37,962 bases of DNA, taken from Pedosphaera sp. (lineage in GTDB: Bacteria > Verrucomicrobiota > Verrucomicrobiia > Limisphaerales > AAA164-E04). Both the position numbers and the translations under genes were made by a program. Location: NCBI GenBank assembly GCA_002690655.1, contig NZFL01000020.1:20884-58845 (forward strand), in the 5' to 3' direction. Each line of letters opens with the position of its first letter. Position 1 is the stretch's first letter. The notes below the pieces were generated by a model, which was not told the origin of the DNA, ran no database searches, and was given only the letters and a program-made list of their open reading frames with translations. Positions 1-9,350 of the stretch are shown here, piece after piece.

Positions 1-1
1 A

Positions 2-622
2 TCAAAAAACAAGAAAGCCGATTATGTAGGCTCGCGCTCTCATGCGACCAGTTGGTTGGAATTGGCCGTTGCGGGTGTGGAGGCTGTTCTTCTGCTGGGA
101 TTTGCCATTCCTCTTTGGGCCAAGGTGGTTGAGTCCATGCCTCCTGCTGATCAATCTACAGAAGTACGTGTGATGGCCCAGCAATTCGGTTGGAACTTCA
201 TGCATCCTGGTGCGGATGGAACATTTGGCAAGCAACAGTTTGAATTGGTTTCTGAAGATAATAAATTTGGGCGTGACCTTGAAGACTCATTTGGCAAGGA
301 TGACATTTTCACTCTTAACGAAATCCATATTCCAGTAGATAAACCTGTCATTTTTCACATATCTTCATTGGATGTGATTCACTCATTCAAGATCATTGCC
401 CTAAGGATTTGTCAGGATGCGATCCCTGGAATGAGTATCCCTTCGTGGTGCATACCCAACAAGACAGGACGCTATCAGATTAATTGCGCTCAGCTTTGCG
501 GTAACGGCCATTCCGCCATGACAGCGGGATTCCTTTCCATTGATTCCACTGAAGATTATGACAGCTGGTTGGTTCAGAACACTCCAGCTGACGGTGAAGG
601 TGGCGGAATGAGCTTTGAGTGA
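2..622 (+). CDS. coxB: Cytochrome c oxidase subunit II (CuA subunit), 5' end missing
   Basis: The frame is open to the left edge, so the true start lies outside the window; about 206 C-terminal residues are present. This subunit accepts electrons from cytochrome c through a binuclear CuA centre and passes them to subunit I in the inner membrane. A hydrophobic segment near the left edge (VEAVLLLGFAIPLWAKVV) is the second membrane helix. The cupredoxin domain follows, with the CuA ligands in DVIHSF (His) and CAQLCGNGHSAM (two Cys, His, Met). The QDAIPGM segment between them is also typical. CAQLCG, rather than the CSELCG of mitochondrial-type enzymes, is common in caa3-like and other bacterial oxidases. 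No cytochrome c domain follows CuA. SCO and DUF420 genes follow on the same strand, which supports an oxidase cluster; subunits I and III must lie to the left or elsewhere. Confidence 0.93.
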   Translation, partial: SKNKKADYVGSRSHATSWLELAVAGVEAVLLLGFAIPLWAKVVESMPPADQSTEVRVMAQQFGWNFMHPGADGTFGKQQFELVSEDNKFGRDLEDSFGKDDIFTLNEIHIPVDKPVIFHISSLDVIHSFKIIALRICQDAIPGMSIPSWCIPNKTGRYQINCAQLCGNGHSAMTAGFLSIDSTEDYDSWLVQNTPADGEGGGMSFE

Positions 623-691
623 CTGGTATAAAGTCTATTTCAGTCTTTATTCGAAGCATCAAGCGATCCTCGTATTCGCGTTTAGTTACAA

Positions 692-1369
692 ATGGATCTA
701 GAAGAGCAGCGACGTAAAAACGCCTATCGCAGGCTGGCAGGATCAGGAGCTGTTTTAATAGTCCTTTTCATTGCCTACATCATTTTGATTCGTAGTCTGG
801 ACACTGCTCCTGCGGCCCATGTCAGTCGTCAGGAAACTGCTTCGGGGCTCCCGGTCCTGCACACTTTGGGATCGCTCAGTCTGACTAATCAACTTGGCGA
901 GCCTGTGGGTTTGGAAACTTTTCGTGGCAAACCGTGGTTTGCCAACATTATTTTTACACGCTGTCCCGGTCCCTGTGCTCGCATGACGCGTCAATTGAGT
1001 CTCCTTCAGTCAAAACTTCCGGAGGGATCAAACGCTCAGTTGGTCTCCATCAGTACTGACCCTGAATTTGACACCATCCAGGTGCTTCAAAAATATGCCC
1101 GGAAATTCGAAGCAAACACTGAATCATGGAGCTTCCTGACAGGTACTAGAAAAGAAATTTTTCGTGTATCCGGCGATGAATTATTGTTGGTTTTGATCGA
1201 AAAAGAAGAGGAAGAGCGTGAATCCGAGAATGATATTTTTCTGCACAGCACGCTCACTGTTCTGGTCGATGGTTTGGGGCAAATTCGAGGTTCCTATGAA
1301 ATCCTCGAAGAAGGTGCTCTTGAAGATGCACTCAACGACTTGCAACGACTGGAATCTGGGACAAATTAG
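692..1369 (+). CDS. SCO1/SenC family copper chaperone
   Basis: A 225-residue membrane-anchored thioredoxin-fold protein that delivers copper to the CuA site of cytochrome oxidase. One membrane helix lies at about residues 17-34, followed by a periplasmic domain. The copper-binding CxxxC motif is CPGPC (Cys91 and Cys95) in the context IIFTRCPGPCARM. The third ligand is probably His185 in FLHSTLTVLVDG, matching the conserved SCO His before the last strand. An acidic stretch just before it (residues 170-181, EKEEEERESEND) looks like an inserted loop. The gene starts 69 bases after the CuA subunit and ends 8 bases before the DUF420 gene, so the three probably form one transcript. The ATG at 692 has no obvious Shine-Dalgarno sequence. 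Confidence 0.93.
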   Translation: MDLEEQRRKNAYRRLAGSGAVLIVLFIAYIILIRSLDTAPAAHVSRQETASGLPVLHTLGSLSLTNQLGEPVGLETFRGKPWFANIIFTRCPGPCARMTRQLSLLQSKLPEGSNAQLVSISTDPEFDTIQVLQKYARKFEANTESWSFLTGTRKEIFRVSGDELLLVLIEKEEEERESENDIFLHSTLTVLVDGLGQIRGSYEILEEGALEDALNDLQRLESGTN

Positions 1370-1377
1370 TTATCATC

Positions 1378-1836
1378 ATGCAGCTTCAAGATCTTCCGTT
1401 AATCAACGCAATTTTAAATTCATGCAGCGCTATACTGCTTGCTTTTGGTTTTGCTGCCATCAAAAAAGACAACAAGGAGCTTCATAAAAAATGCATGGCT
1501 GGAGCGCTTGTTACCTCTTTCCTTTTTCTTACATGCTATGTTACATATCATGTTGGCATGCAACGTGTTTATGGGGCTGCACATACCAAATTCATGAATC
1601 CATCCTGGTTCAGGCCTTACTATTTGACGCTTCTTGTGTCTCACCTTATTCTCGCCATTGCCATTGTTCCCATGGTGATCCTTACTGTTCTGCATGCCAT
1701 CAAGCAAAGATGGGAAAAGCACCGAAGGATTGCGAAATGGACATGGCCCTGTTGGATGTATGTATCAGTGACCGGCGTTCTGATTTACCTTTTGCTTTAT
1801 CAGATCTTCCCTCAAACGCCGCCGCCCCTGCCTTGA
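1378..1836 (+). CDS. DUF420 family membrane protein
   Basis: A 152-residue integral membrane protein with four or five predicted helices. The pattern LPLINAILN near the start, then HKKCMAGALVTSFLFLTCY and VTYHVG, then a last helix ending LLYQIFP, fits DUF420 (YozB-like). DUF420 genes are often found beside heme-copper oxidase genes, and this one follows SCO by 8 bases. A role in oxidase assembly or copper/heme handling is plausible from context but is not established for the family. The ATG at 1378 is chosen because the conserved N-terminal helix begins within ten residues. The gene converges on the permease gene that follows on the other strand. Confidence 0.85.
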   Translation: MQLQDLPLINAILNSCSAILLAFGFAAIKKDNKELHKKCMAGALVTSFLFLTCYVTYHVGMQRVYGAAHTKFMNPSWFRPYYLTLLVSHLILAIAIVPMVILTVLHAIKQRWEKHRRIAKWTWPCWMYVSVTGVLIYLLLYQIFPQTPPPLP

Positions 1837-1870
1837 TTGGATTCAAAGTCCGGAGGGTAACCACTGCCCA

Positions 1871-3310
1871 TCAAGGTCGCATGGGAAAAAGGCTTGATGC
1901 GATCAAAGTCAACAGCAGGCCGGCAATGGAAATGACGGCAAGACTAGCGGACCATGTCTTAAGCGTTTCTCTTTCAGTCATCCCGCTCAATTTGCACACG
2001 ACCCAGAAGCCGGAATCATTCATCCAGGAAACCATGCCTGACCCGCATCCTATGGCCAGAAAGACATAAACTGGGTGATAAGCAAGGTTGCTGCCATCAC
2101 CGATGACGGATGCCATCATTCCGGTCGTCGTAATCATCGATACCGTGCCTGACCCCTGTGCTGTTTTCATGAGGGCAGCCATCATCCATCCAAGGAGAAT
2201 ATGGCTCAATCCCAAGGCGGTGGATAAGCCGGCAATGGCGTCACCAATGCCCGCCAATTTGATCATTGCTCCAAACGCTCCACCTGCGGCGGTGATAAGG
2301 ATAATGACGCCCGCTGTTTCAAGTGCGTGATTCAATTTTGAACTCATCACTTCCTTACTCATGGAGGTCTGTCTCATCAGAACAATGACGGCAGCCGCAG
2401 TTGCCAAAGTCATCGCCATGAGTTTGTTTCCCAGCACCATGAATACACCGGAAAAAACACCCAAATATGTTGCGAGTTCAAAAGCTTCTACAATGGAGGC
2501 AGAACCAATAAGGACGACAGGAAGAGCGACGGGCAAGAGACTCCCAAACAATGAAGGCAGTTCAGCTTCCTGAGCGTTCATCAAGCTGCCCGCGCTTTCG
2601 CTCGCCTGAGAAATCCTGTTGTGGGGTGAGATATTCAATCCATGATTGATCCGCTCTGCTGCGATCATTGAGATAGCGGCAACAGGAACCCCGATCAGGA
2701 TTCCCCAAAACATTCCGGTCCCCAAGTGTATGTTTAAATTGACGGCCATGAATAGTGGCCCAGGAGTTGGCGGAACCAAAGTGTGGGTGATCACTGCGCC
2801 ACTGCAAATGGCCATGATATAAAGCGCATAATTTTTTCCGGTCTTCAAACTCAATCCTCTGGCAAGGGGGATCAACAGGAAAAAAACCGTGTCAAAGAAG
2901 ACTGGAATCCCGAGGATGAAACCGCAAATCAAAAGAGCCCATGCTGCTCTCGTTTCACCGAGCATGCGTACCATGACTCTTACGATTTTTTCTGCAGCAC
3001 CACTTTCCATCATGCAAATGCCAATGATGGATGCCAGTGCAATGACCCAAGCTATCTTACCCGCCGTCGAACCCATTTCATGCATGGGTTGTTCCAGGGC
3101 GTTGATCCATGCCTGAGTAACTTGTCCTTTGCCTGAGCCAAAAAGATTGAGGATCCCAACTGCCATCGCTGCCAGCATCAGGGAAAGGAAAGCGTGGATT
3201 TTCAACCATGTGATCGACATGATCACCGTTATCATTCCAGCCGCCAGGCAGACAAACGGCCAAGCAGTCCAATCCGTGTTACTGGAAATCTGGGCAAGAT
3301 TCAGGATCAT
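1871..3310 (-). CDS. GntP family gluconate/organic acid:H+ symporter
   Basis: A 479-residue inner-membrane transporter with about twelve or more hydrophobic segments. Family signatures include GIPVFFDTVFFLLIPLA, SGAVITHTLVPPTPGPLFMA, the later GAFGAMIKLAGIGDAI and QGSGTVSMITT, and a C-terminal VSWMNDSGFWVV. These are typical of GntP/GntT/DsdX-type carriers for gluconate and related hydroxy acids. Length fits the family (about 440-480). The substrate cannot be fixed from sequence, and no gluconate kinase or regulator lies nearby. The gene is downstream of gcvP on the same strand with a 133-base gap, so it probably has its own promoter. Its ATG at 3310 has no visible ribosome binding site. Confidence 0.92.
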   Translation of the reverse strand: MILNLAQISSNTDWTAWPFVCLAAGMITVIMSITWLKIHAFLSLMLAAMAVGILNLFGSGKGQVTQAWINALEQPMHEMGSTAGKIAWVIALASIIGICMMESGAAEKIVRVMVRMLGETRAAWALLICGFILGIPVFFDTVFFLLIPLARGLSLKTGKNYALYIMAICSGAVITHTLVPPTPGPLFMAVNLNIHLGTGMFWGILIGVPVAAISMIAAERINHGLNISPHNRISQASESAGSLMNAQEAELPSLFGSLLPVALPVVLIGSASIVEAFELATYLGVFSGVFMVLGNKLMAMTLATAAAVIVLMRQTSMSKEVMSSKLNHALETAGVIILITAAGGAFGAMIKLAGIGDAIAGLSTALGLSHILLGWMMAALMKTAQGSGTVSMITTTGMMASVIGDGSNLAYHPVYVFLAIGCGSGMVSWMNDSGFWVVCKLSGMTERETLKTWSASLAVISIAGLLLTLIASSLFPMRP

Positions 3311-3443
3311 GAGTGTCGGTTTTGGAATGAAAATGACACTACCTGAAGCTCACCCGATATCCAAGCGCAATTCAGATCATGTGCCCTTCAACAGCTTCTG
3401 AACGAACGATCGTTGCTGTCTGAATCGACTGACGCTCGAAAAC

Positions 3444-6302
3444 TTATTTTTCGGACAAGTTACTCATGAATGCTTCCATTCCCGCGCAAGAACACACAGG
3501 GTTTCTGTCTCCGTAAACATTGTCGATGCGTCCGACGCGTGGCCAAAACTTGTGTTCCTGCTGGCTTTCCAGCGGGAACCCTGCATCCATTCGGGAGTAA
3601 GGATGGCTCCAATGTTCGACTGCCACCGAATCTGCCGTGTGTGGCGCGTTTTTCAGTAGGTTGTCTTTTGAATCGATGGAGCCTTCTTCAACAGCTTTTA
3701 TCTCAGCATGGATTTGAATCATGGCTTCACAAAATCGATCTATTTCTGCCATGCATTCACTTTCAGTAGGTTCAATCATCATGGTCCCTGCCACAGGCCA
3801 GGACACGGTTGGTGCATGAAATCCATAGTCCATCAACCGTTTGGCGACGTCTTCGACAGTGACTTTCTTGAATTGCCTCAAATCGATAATGCATTCGTGA
3901 GCTACCATCTTGTTTTTCCCTCTGTAAAGCACAGGGAAAAACGGATCGAGGCGATTCGCAATGTAGTTGGCGTTCAGGATGGCGACTTGAGTTGCTTTGC
4001 GCAGTCCCTGCGCTCCCATTGCACGTATGTAAACCCACGAGATGGTGACAATACTTGCGCTACCCCAGGGTGCTGCGGCAACAGGCCCCACTCTGTCTTC
4101 TCCCGGCAGTGGAATTACCGAATGCCCTGGTAAGAACGGGGTCAAGTGAGATGCAACGGCAATAGGGCCAACTCCCGGACCACCTCCTCCATGAGGGATG
4201 CAGAAGGTTTTGTGGAGGTTCAAATGACAGACATCAGCTCCATAGTCACCAGGTCTGCAGACTCCTACTTGAGCATTCATATTGGCACCGTCGAGATACA
4301 CCTGCCCTCCTTGTTGGTGGATCAAATCGCAGATGGCTCGAACACCTTCTTCGAAAACACCATGGGTCGATGGGTAGGTAATCATGAGCGCAGCGAGTGC
4401 GTCAGCGTGCTGCTCCACCTTGGCTTTTAAATCTTCGAAATCTATATTTCCCTGATCATCACATCGCACCCCGACAACGTCCATTCCCGCCATTACTGCA
4501 CTTGCAGGATTGGTGCCGTGGGCCGATTGAGGAATGATGCAGATCCGTCGTTGGTTCTCCCCTCGGCTTTCCAAGTATTGACGGATGACCAGGAGTCCCG
4601 CGTATTCTCCCTGGGCGCCCGCATTAGGTTGAAGGCTGACACTGTGAAATCCGGTGATGTCTGACAGCCACTGCTCAAGGTCACTGAAAATCTGTTGATA
4701 CCCCTGAGCTTGCTCCAGTGGAACAAAGGGGTGAATTCCGGCAATTTCAGGCCAGCTTATGGCAAGCATTTCAATGGTGGCATTCAGCTTCATTGTGCAG
4801 GAGCCGAGCGGGATCATGGAGGTGGTCAAGGACAGATCCCTTGACTCCAGACGCCGCAGATACCTGAGCATCTCAGTTTCTGAATGGTATTTGTGGAAAA
4901 CCTCGTGTGTTAAATAGGGGGTTTTTCGGATCAAATCATCTGGAATTGAAAAGCGCTCTTTGGCTCTCTCCACACGTTCATTCCCAAACAAATTGCATAG
5001 TTCTTCCACATCTTTCTCAGTCGCCGTTTCATCAAGTGAAATGCCGATTGTCTGGCGATCAATTTTTCGGAGGTTGATCCCCCGGGCCCTGGCTTTTTCC
5101 AGTAAAGAATCTGCATTGCCCGAGCTGAGCTCGACACGCAGTGTGTCGAAAAAATCAGCATGCACGATGCCTTGTCCATTGGCTTCCAGGCCGACAGCCA
5201 GAGTGGACGTTAATTGGTGCACATAGGTGGCGATTTTCTTTAACTGCGCTGGGCCGTGATAGATCGCATACATCGCCGACATATTTGCCAGCAAGGCCTG
5301 CGCTGTGCAGATGTTACTGGTGGCTTTCTCACGACGTATATGTTGTTCGCGGGTCTGGAGCGCGAGGCGATAAGCTACCTTTCCGCGAGAGTCTCTGGAC
5401 ACCCCCACGATGCGTCCGGGTATTTTACGTTTGAACGTATTGCGCGTGGCAAAAAAGGCTGCATGAGGTCCTCCGTATCCCATGGGGACTCCAAATCGCT
5501 GCGAGGAGCCGATGACAATATCGGCTTTCATTTCGCCTGGAGACTTAAGCAGGGTCATGGCGAGCAGGTCTGTTGCCACGATCGCCAGGGCACCGGCATT
5601 GTGTGTTTCCTGAATCAGAGGTTCCGGTGAAAGGATGTTGCCGTCTGTGGCTGGATACTGCATCAGCACCGCGAATGTTTTTGAGCAGGGTTTCAGTTGC
5701 TGCGCCTCTTCGACCCTGACATTGATGCCCAACGGATGCGCGCGGGTTCGAAGCACAGATATTGTCTGAGGATGGCAATCCGCAGACACCTTGATGATGT
5801 GGCGCTCATCGGATCCTTTTGCCCCATAACTCAATGTCATGGCTTCAGCTGCGGCAGTAGCTTCATCGAGCAGGGACGCATTGGCAATATCCATGCCCGC
5901 CAGATCGCATACCATGGTCTGGAAGTAAAAAAGGCATTCGAGGCGGCCCTGTGCTATTTCTGCCTGGTAGGGAGTGTATTGAGTATACCACCCCGGGTTT
6001 TCAAGCAATTTGCGTTGGATTACCGGAGGCACGATGCAGTTGTGATACCCCATACCGATGTAGGAGCGGAAAACTTTATTACGTTCAGCCACCTGCCTGA
6101 GAGAATGGATGACTTCGTGCTCATGCAGCGGGGCAGGAAGCTTCAGGTTGTTTTCCAGGCGTATGTCTACAGGAACGGTTGCCTCCGTCATTGCCGTCAA
6201 ATCTCCTTGGCCAATGTATTTCAGCATGGATTCGATCTCTGAATCCGATGGACCAATATGACGTTCCGAAAATAAGTCAGGATGTTTTAACATAGAATGC
6301 AT
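3444..6302 (-). CDS. gcvP: Glycine dehydrogenase (decarboxylating), glycine cleavage P protein
   Basis: A 952-residue PLP enzyme that decarboxylates glycine and transfers the aminomethyl group to the lipoyl arm of the H protein. It is the full-length form with both halves fused: the N-terminal part (about 1-450, starting [12 protein letters not shown]) and the catalytic C-terminal part. The PLP lysine is Lys698 in [18 protein letters not shown]. Other family blocks include [15 protein letters not shown] and [19 protein letters not shown] second in-frame ATG three codons in (6293) is an equally good start. The gcvT and gcvH genes are not in the window, so the complex is encoded at scattered loci. 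Upstream, TTGAAA (6406-6411), 16 bases and TACATT (6384-6389), read on this strand, could be the promoter. Confidence 0.96.
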   Translation of the reverse strand: MHSMLKHPDLFSERHIGPSDSEIESMLKYIGQGDLTAMTEATVPVDIRLENNLKLPAPLHEHEVIHSLRQVAERNKVFRSYIGMGYHNCIVPPVIQRKLLENPGWYTQYTPYQAEIAQGRLECLFYFQTMVCDLAGMDIANASLLDEATAAAEAMTLSYGAKGSDERHIIKVSADCHPQTISVLRTRAHPLGINVRVEEAQQLKPCSKTFAVLMQYPATDGNILSPEPLIQETHNAGALAIVATDLLAMTLLKSPGEMKADIVIGSSQRFGVPMGYGGPHAAFFATRNTFKRKIPGRIVGVSRDSRGKVAYRLALQTREQHIRREKATSNICTAQALLANMSAMYAIYHGPAQLKKIATYVHQLTSTLAVGLEANGQGIVHADFFDTLRVELSSGNADSLLEKARARGINLRKIDRQTIGISLDETATEKDVEELCNLFGNERVERAKERFSIPDDLIRKTPYLTHEVFHKYHSETEMLRYLRRLESRDLSLTTSMIPLGSCTMKLNATIEMLAISWPEIAGIHPFVPLEQAQGYQQIFSDLEQWLSDITGFHSVSLQPNAGAQGEYAGLLVIRQYLESRGENQRRICIIPQSAHGTNPASAVMAGMDVVGVRCDDQGNIDFEDLKAKVEQHADALAALMITYPSTHGVFEEGVRAICDLIHQQGGQVYLDGANMNAQVGVCRPGDYGADVCHLNLHKTFCIPHGGGGPGVGPIAVASHLTPFLPGHSVIPLPGEDRVGPVAAAPWGSASIVTISWVYIRAMGAQGLRKATQVAILNANYIANRLDPFFPVLYRGKNKMVAHECIIDLRQFKKVTVEDVAKRLMDYGFHAPTVSWPVAGTMMIEPTESECMAEIDRFCEAMIQIHAEIKAVEEGSIDSKDNLLKNAPHTADSVAVEHWSHPYSRMDAGFPLESQQEHKFWPRVGRIDNVYGDRNPVCSCAGMEAFMSNLSEK

Positions 6303-6500
6303 TCAAGTGGCTTTGAAGTCGGGGTAATTGCCTGATTGAGATACAGCTGATGCTCAGGCTTGGGTCCTCTTCAACCTATTTTCAATGTATCGTAAACAGC
6401 TTTGGTTTCAAGTTAGTTTCTGACGTATCATGATTAGTTGATGTGAAAAGTTGTGGCGTTCTGTTTTTTGATCTTTTGCAATCCCTTCGTTTTTGTGAGA

Positions 6501-6529
6501 CTAGGTGCTTCCAAGCAACTAGGCTTGGA
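6501..6529 (+). promoter_or_regulatory. Two mutually exclusive hairpins in the ilvD leader
   Basis: Two inverted repeats share bases and cannot form together. The first is CTAG-g-TGCTT-cc-AAGCA-a-CTAG at 6501-6522. The second is TCCAAGC, a loop AACTAG, and GCTTGGA at 6510-6529. They end 15 bases before the ilvD ATG. Overlapping alternatives of this kind occur in attenuators, but I see no T-run and no separate leader peptide stop codon, so control of translation or chance are both possible. Confidence 0.35.
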
Positions 6530-6544
6530 CGGAATTCAGAGTTT

Positions 6545-8269
6545 ATGAAAAAAAAGACAAGTTCCAGCAAACCTAAAGCTGCAAAGCTCAAGCAGGATTT
6601 AAACCGCAAATATTCGGCCATGATCGTCGACGGTCCGGAGCGGGCCGCAAGTCGCGCCATGCTGCATGCGGTTGGTTTTGAGCGCAAAGATTTTAAGAAA
6701 TCTCAGATCGGTGTTGCTTCGACGTGGGGAATGGTCACCCCTTGCAATATGCACATCAACGAACTGTCCGACCATGTGACTCAGGGGATTGATTCGAATG
6801 GTGGTAAAGGGGTTATCTTCAATACGATCACCATTTCCGATGGTATCTCCATGGGCACTGAGGGCATGAAGTATTCACTGGTCTCTCGAGAAGTGATTGC
6901 CGACTCGATTGAAACGGTTGTGGGTTGTGAGGGCTTTGACGGGGTAGTTGCCGTTGGTGGTTGTGACAAGAACATGCCGGGTTGCCTGATGGGATTGGCA
7001 AGATTGAATCGACCAAGTGTTTTCGTCTATGGGGGTACGATTTTACCCGGTTGTTTTCAAAAGAAAGATGTGGACATTATTTCCGTTTTCGAGGCCGTTG
7101 GTAAGCACGCTAACAACCAGATGACGGATCGACAACTGGCCAACCTGGAAGCGTGTGCGATACCCGGGGCTGGTTCTTGCGGTGGGATGTATACGGCCAA
7201 TACGATGGCATCCGGTATCGAGGCATTGGGGATGTCTCTTCCAAACAGCTCGGCGCAAGCAGCGGTATCTGCTGAAAAACGGTCGGATTGCGAACAGGCA
7301 GGCCAAGCGGTGATGAAGCTTCTCAAGCTAGGGATTCGTCCTCGTGACATCATGACAAAGAAGGCATTTGAAAATGCCATCACCGTTATTACTGCACTGG
7401 GTGGTTCAACGAACGCCGTGCTTCATTTGCTGGGTATGGCCCATTCTGCAGGGGTGAAGTTGAGCATCGACGATTTCACACGCATAGGTAAGAAAGTGCC
7501 CGTTTTAGCGGATCTCAAACCCAGCGGAAAATACGTCATGGCGGAACTTGTTAGGATCGGTGGATTGACCCCGCTTATGAAAATGCTTCTTGATAAAGGG
7601 CTTCTTCACGGTGATTGCCTCACCGTTACGGGAAAGACTGTTGCAGAAAATTTGGCCAAAGTGAAACCGTATCCCAAAGGTCAGGAAGTTATTCGCGGCT
7701 TTGACAACCCAATCAAGAAGGACGGCCATCTCGTCGTCCTTTATGGAAACTTGGCAGAAACTGGGGCGGTAGCCAAAATCAGTGGTAAAGAAGGGTTGCG
7801 CTTTGAAGGTAAAGCCAAAGTTTATGACTCTGAGGAGAAAGCCTTGCAGGCCATTCTAAAGGACAAAATAAAAAAAGGTGATGTGATCGTCATTCGTTAT
7901 GAAGGCCCGAAAGGTGGTCCAGGTATGCGGGAAATGTTATCTCCCACCTCTGCGATCATGGGCAAAGGACTCGGAAAAGAAGTTGCCCTCATCACTGACG
8001 GGCGTTTTTCAGGGGGGAGTCACGGTTTTGTCGTGGGACACGTTACTCCGGAAGCAGCTGAAGGTGGATTGTTAGGATTGGTGAAGAGTGGAGATAAAAT
8101 TCTCATCGATGCTGAAAATCGAACACTCGACCTCAAAGTGCCAAAGACCGAAATCAACAAACGACGAAAAAAATGGAAAGCACCCAAGCCTCAATACAAG
8201 CGTGGCGTGCTGGCCAAATATGCAAAACTTGTCAGCTCTGCTCACTTGGGAGCTGTAACCGATGCTTAA
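6545..8269 (+). CDS. ilvD: Dihydroxy-acid dehydratase
   Basis: A 574-residue iron-sulfur enzyme that dehydrates 2,3-dihydroxy acids to 2-keto acids in valine, isoleucine and pantothenate synthesis. The three cluster cysteines are present: Cys67 (TPCNMH), Cys140 ([10 protein letters not shown]) and Cys212 ([14 protein letters not shown]), at spacings normal for the family. The C-terminal block [19 protein letters not shown] is also characteristic. The frame stays open upstream to a GTG at 6443, but the residues there are unlike the family. I chose the ATG at 6545 because [14 protein letters not shown] is followed at once by the conserved region; the Lys-rich start is a short extension. The gene stands alone, divergent from gcvP, and ends at a hairpin terminator 29 bases past its stop. 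Confidence 0.96.
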   Translation: MKKKTSSSKPKAAKLKQDLNRKYSAMIVDGPERAASRAMLHAVGFERKDFKKSQIGVASTWGMVTPCNMHINELSDHVTQGIDSNGGKGVIFNTITISDGISMGTEGMKYSLVSREVIADSIETVVGCEGFDGVVAVGGCDKNMPGCLMGLARLNRPSVFVYGGTILPGCFQKKDVDIISVFEAVGKHANNQMTDRQLANLEACAIPGAGSCGGMYTANTMASGIEALGMSLPNSSAQAAVSAEKRSDCEQAGQAVMKLLKLGIRPRDIMTKKAFENAITVITALGGSTNAVLHLLGMAHSAGVKLSIDDFTRIGKKVPVLADLKPSGKYVMAELVRIGGLTPLMKMLLDKGLLHGDCLTVTGKTVAENLAKVKPYPKGQEVIRGFDNPIKKDGHLVVLYGNLAETGAVAKISGKEGLRFEGKAKVYDSEEKALQAILKDKIKKGDVIVIRYEGPKGGPGMREMLSPTSAIMGKGLGKEVALITDGRFSGGSHGFVVGHVTPEAAEGGLLGLVKSGDKILIDAENRTLDLKVPKTEINKRRKKWKAPKPQYKRGVLAKYAKLVSSAHLGAVTDA

Positions 8270-8297
8270 TCATACACTGGTAAAATTAATTTGACAC

Positions 8298-8325
8298 AGC
8301 TGGAGGTTCTTTTGAACTTCCAGCT
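8298..8325 (+). terminator. Hairpin terminator after ilvD
   Basis: AGCTGGAGGTTC, a loop of four T, and GAACTTCCAGCT form a 12-bp stem with one G-T wobble, followed by TTCTCGCACTTTCTTT. The pyrimidine tail is only moderately T-rich. Its position between the ilvD stop and the transporter operon fits termination of ilvD transcripts. Confidence 0.65.
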
Positions 8326-8352
8326 TTCTCGCACTTTCTTTGCTACCCTACC

Positions 8353-9297
8353 ATGCTCCAATCATACCACCGACAAGTCTGGCAACTCCTGGCCTGCTCA
8401 TGTTTGCTGGCCCTTTTTGCCGGTTGCTCCGTGAAGAAGCTGGCGATTCGTCAGGTTGGCAACGCCTTCGCTGGCACTGGGACAAGTTTTGCTTCTGATA
8501 ACGATCCTGAACTCATCCGCGAGGCCCTGCCTTTTTCACTCAAACTGATGGAAAGTTTGTTGGCTGAAATTCCGGATCATCAGCCGTTGTTGCTGTCAAC
8601 CTCCAGTGCATATTCCCAATATGCCTATGCTTTTCTGCAAATGGATGCGGACCGATTGGAGGACTTGGATTTCAGGCAGTCTCAGGCTTTGCGCAAAAGG
8701 GCCGCGAACTTATTTGTCCGAGCACGTGACTATGGTTTACAAGGCCTCGAAGTCGATCATTCAGGATTCGCTGTTTTATTACGTGCAGATCCCAAAACTG
8801 CGGTTTTGAACCTCAGGAAAGAACAGGTTCCCTTGATGTATTGGACGGCAGCCGCTTGGGCTGGGGCTGTCAACCTTTCCAAAGAAAATCCGTATCTAAT
8901 TGCCGAGATACCTCAACTTGAGGCACTCATGGACCAGGCCTTGGTTTTAGATCCTGTCTGGAATGATGGAGCCATTCACAGTTTCATGATCACCTATGCC
9001 ATGGCGCGACAGGGTATGAACAGTGATCCAGTGGAAGAGTCGAAAAAACATTTTGAGAAGGCGCTAGAGTATTCAAGAGGGCAGCAAGTGGCTCCTTATG
9101 TAGCTTATGCTGAATCAGTTGCTGTTCAAGAGCAGGATATGGAATTGTTTGAATCTCTGTTGAGTCAGGCTTTGAGCATTGATACAGATGAATATTTGCA
9201 GTACCGATTGGTCAATATAATCATGCAGAAACGTGCTCGATGGCTTCTGGAAAGAAAGGATGATTTGATCCTGCCACCGCTTGATGCCATCGATTAG
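8353..9297 (+). CDS. TatT-type TRAP transporter accessory lipoprotein (TPR protein)
   Basis: A 314-residue lipoprotein. The signal sequence ends in the lipobox LFAGC, with Cys25 as the lipidated residue. The rest is helical with tetratricopeptide-like repeats. It resembles the TatT component described in Treponema pallidum (Tp0956), which associates with a TRAP substrate-binding protein and is thought to help deliver hydrophobic ligands. Segments such as LMYWTAAAWAGAVNLS, ALMDQALVLDP and HFEKALEYSRG fit that family. The next two genes encode the substrate-binding protein and fused permease, so this looks like a whole TatT-TatP-TatQM system. The name here means TRAP-associated TPR protein and has nothing to do with twin-arginine export. 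The start at 8353 gives a normal lipoprotein signal. Confidence 0.85.
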   Translation: MLQSYHRQVWQLLACSCLLALFAGCSVKKLAIRQVGNAFAGTGTSFASDNDPELIREALPFSLKLMESLLAEIPDHQPLLLSTSSAYSQYAYAFLQMDADRLEDLDFRQSQALRKRAANLFVRARDYGLQGLEVDHSGFAVLLRADPKTAVLNLRKEQVPLMYWTAAAWAGAVNLSKENPYLIAEIPQLEALMDQALVLDPVWNDGAIHSFMITYAMARQGMNSDPVEESKKHFEKALEYSRGQQVAPYVAYAESVAVQEQDMELFESLLSQALSIDTDEYLQYRLVNIIMQKRARWLLERKDDLILPPLDAID

Positions 9298-9350
9298 AAA
9301 TCTCGACGTCTCCAAGCTGTATAAGTAGCAAATTTTTAGTAACAACCCAT

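Noticed and set aside
6303-6544. Glycine riboswitch upstream of gcvP
   Set aside because: Neither strand shows the conserved glycine aptamer core sequences.
6443-6544. N-terminal extension of ilvD from GTG
   Set aside because: The added 34 residues are unlike dihydroxy-acid dehydratases, and the ATG at 6545 gives the normal length.
8353-9297. Twin-arginine translocase component, suggested by the name TatT
   Set aside because: The protein is a TPR lipoprotein of a TRAP system and has no similarity to TatA, TatB or TatC.
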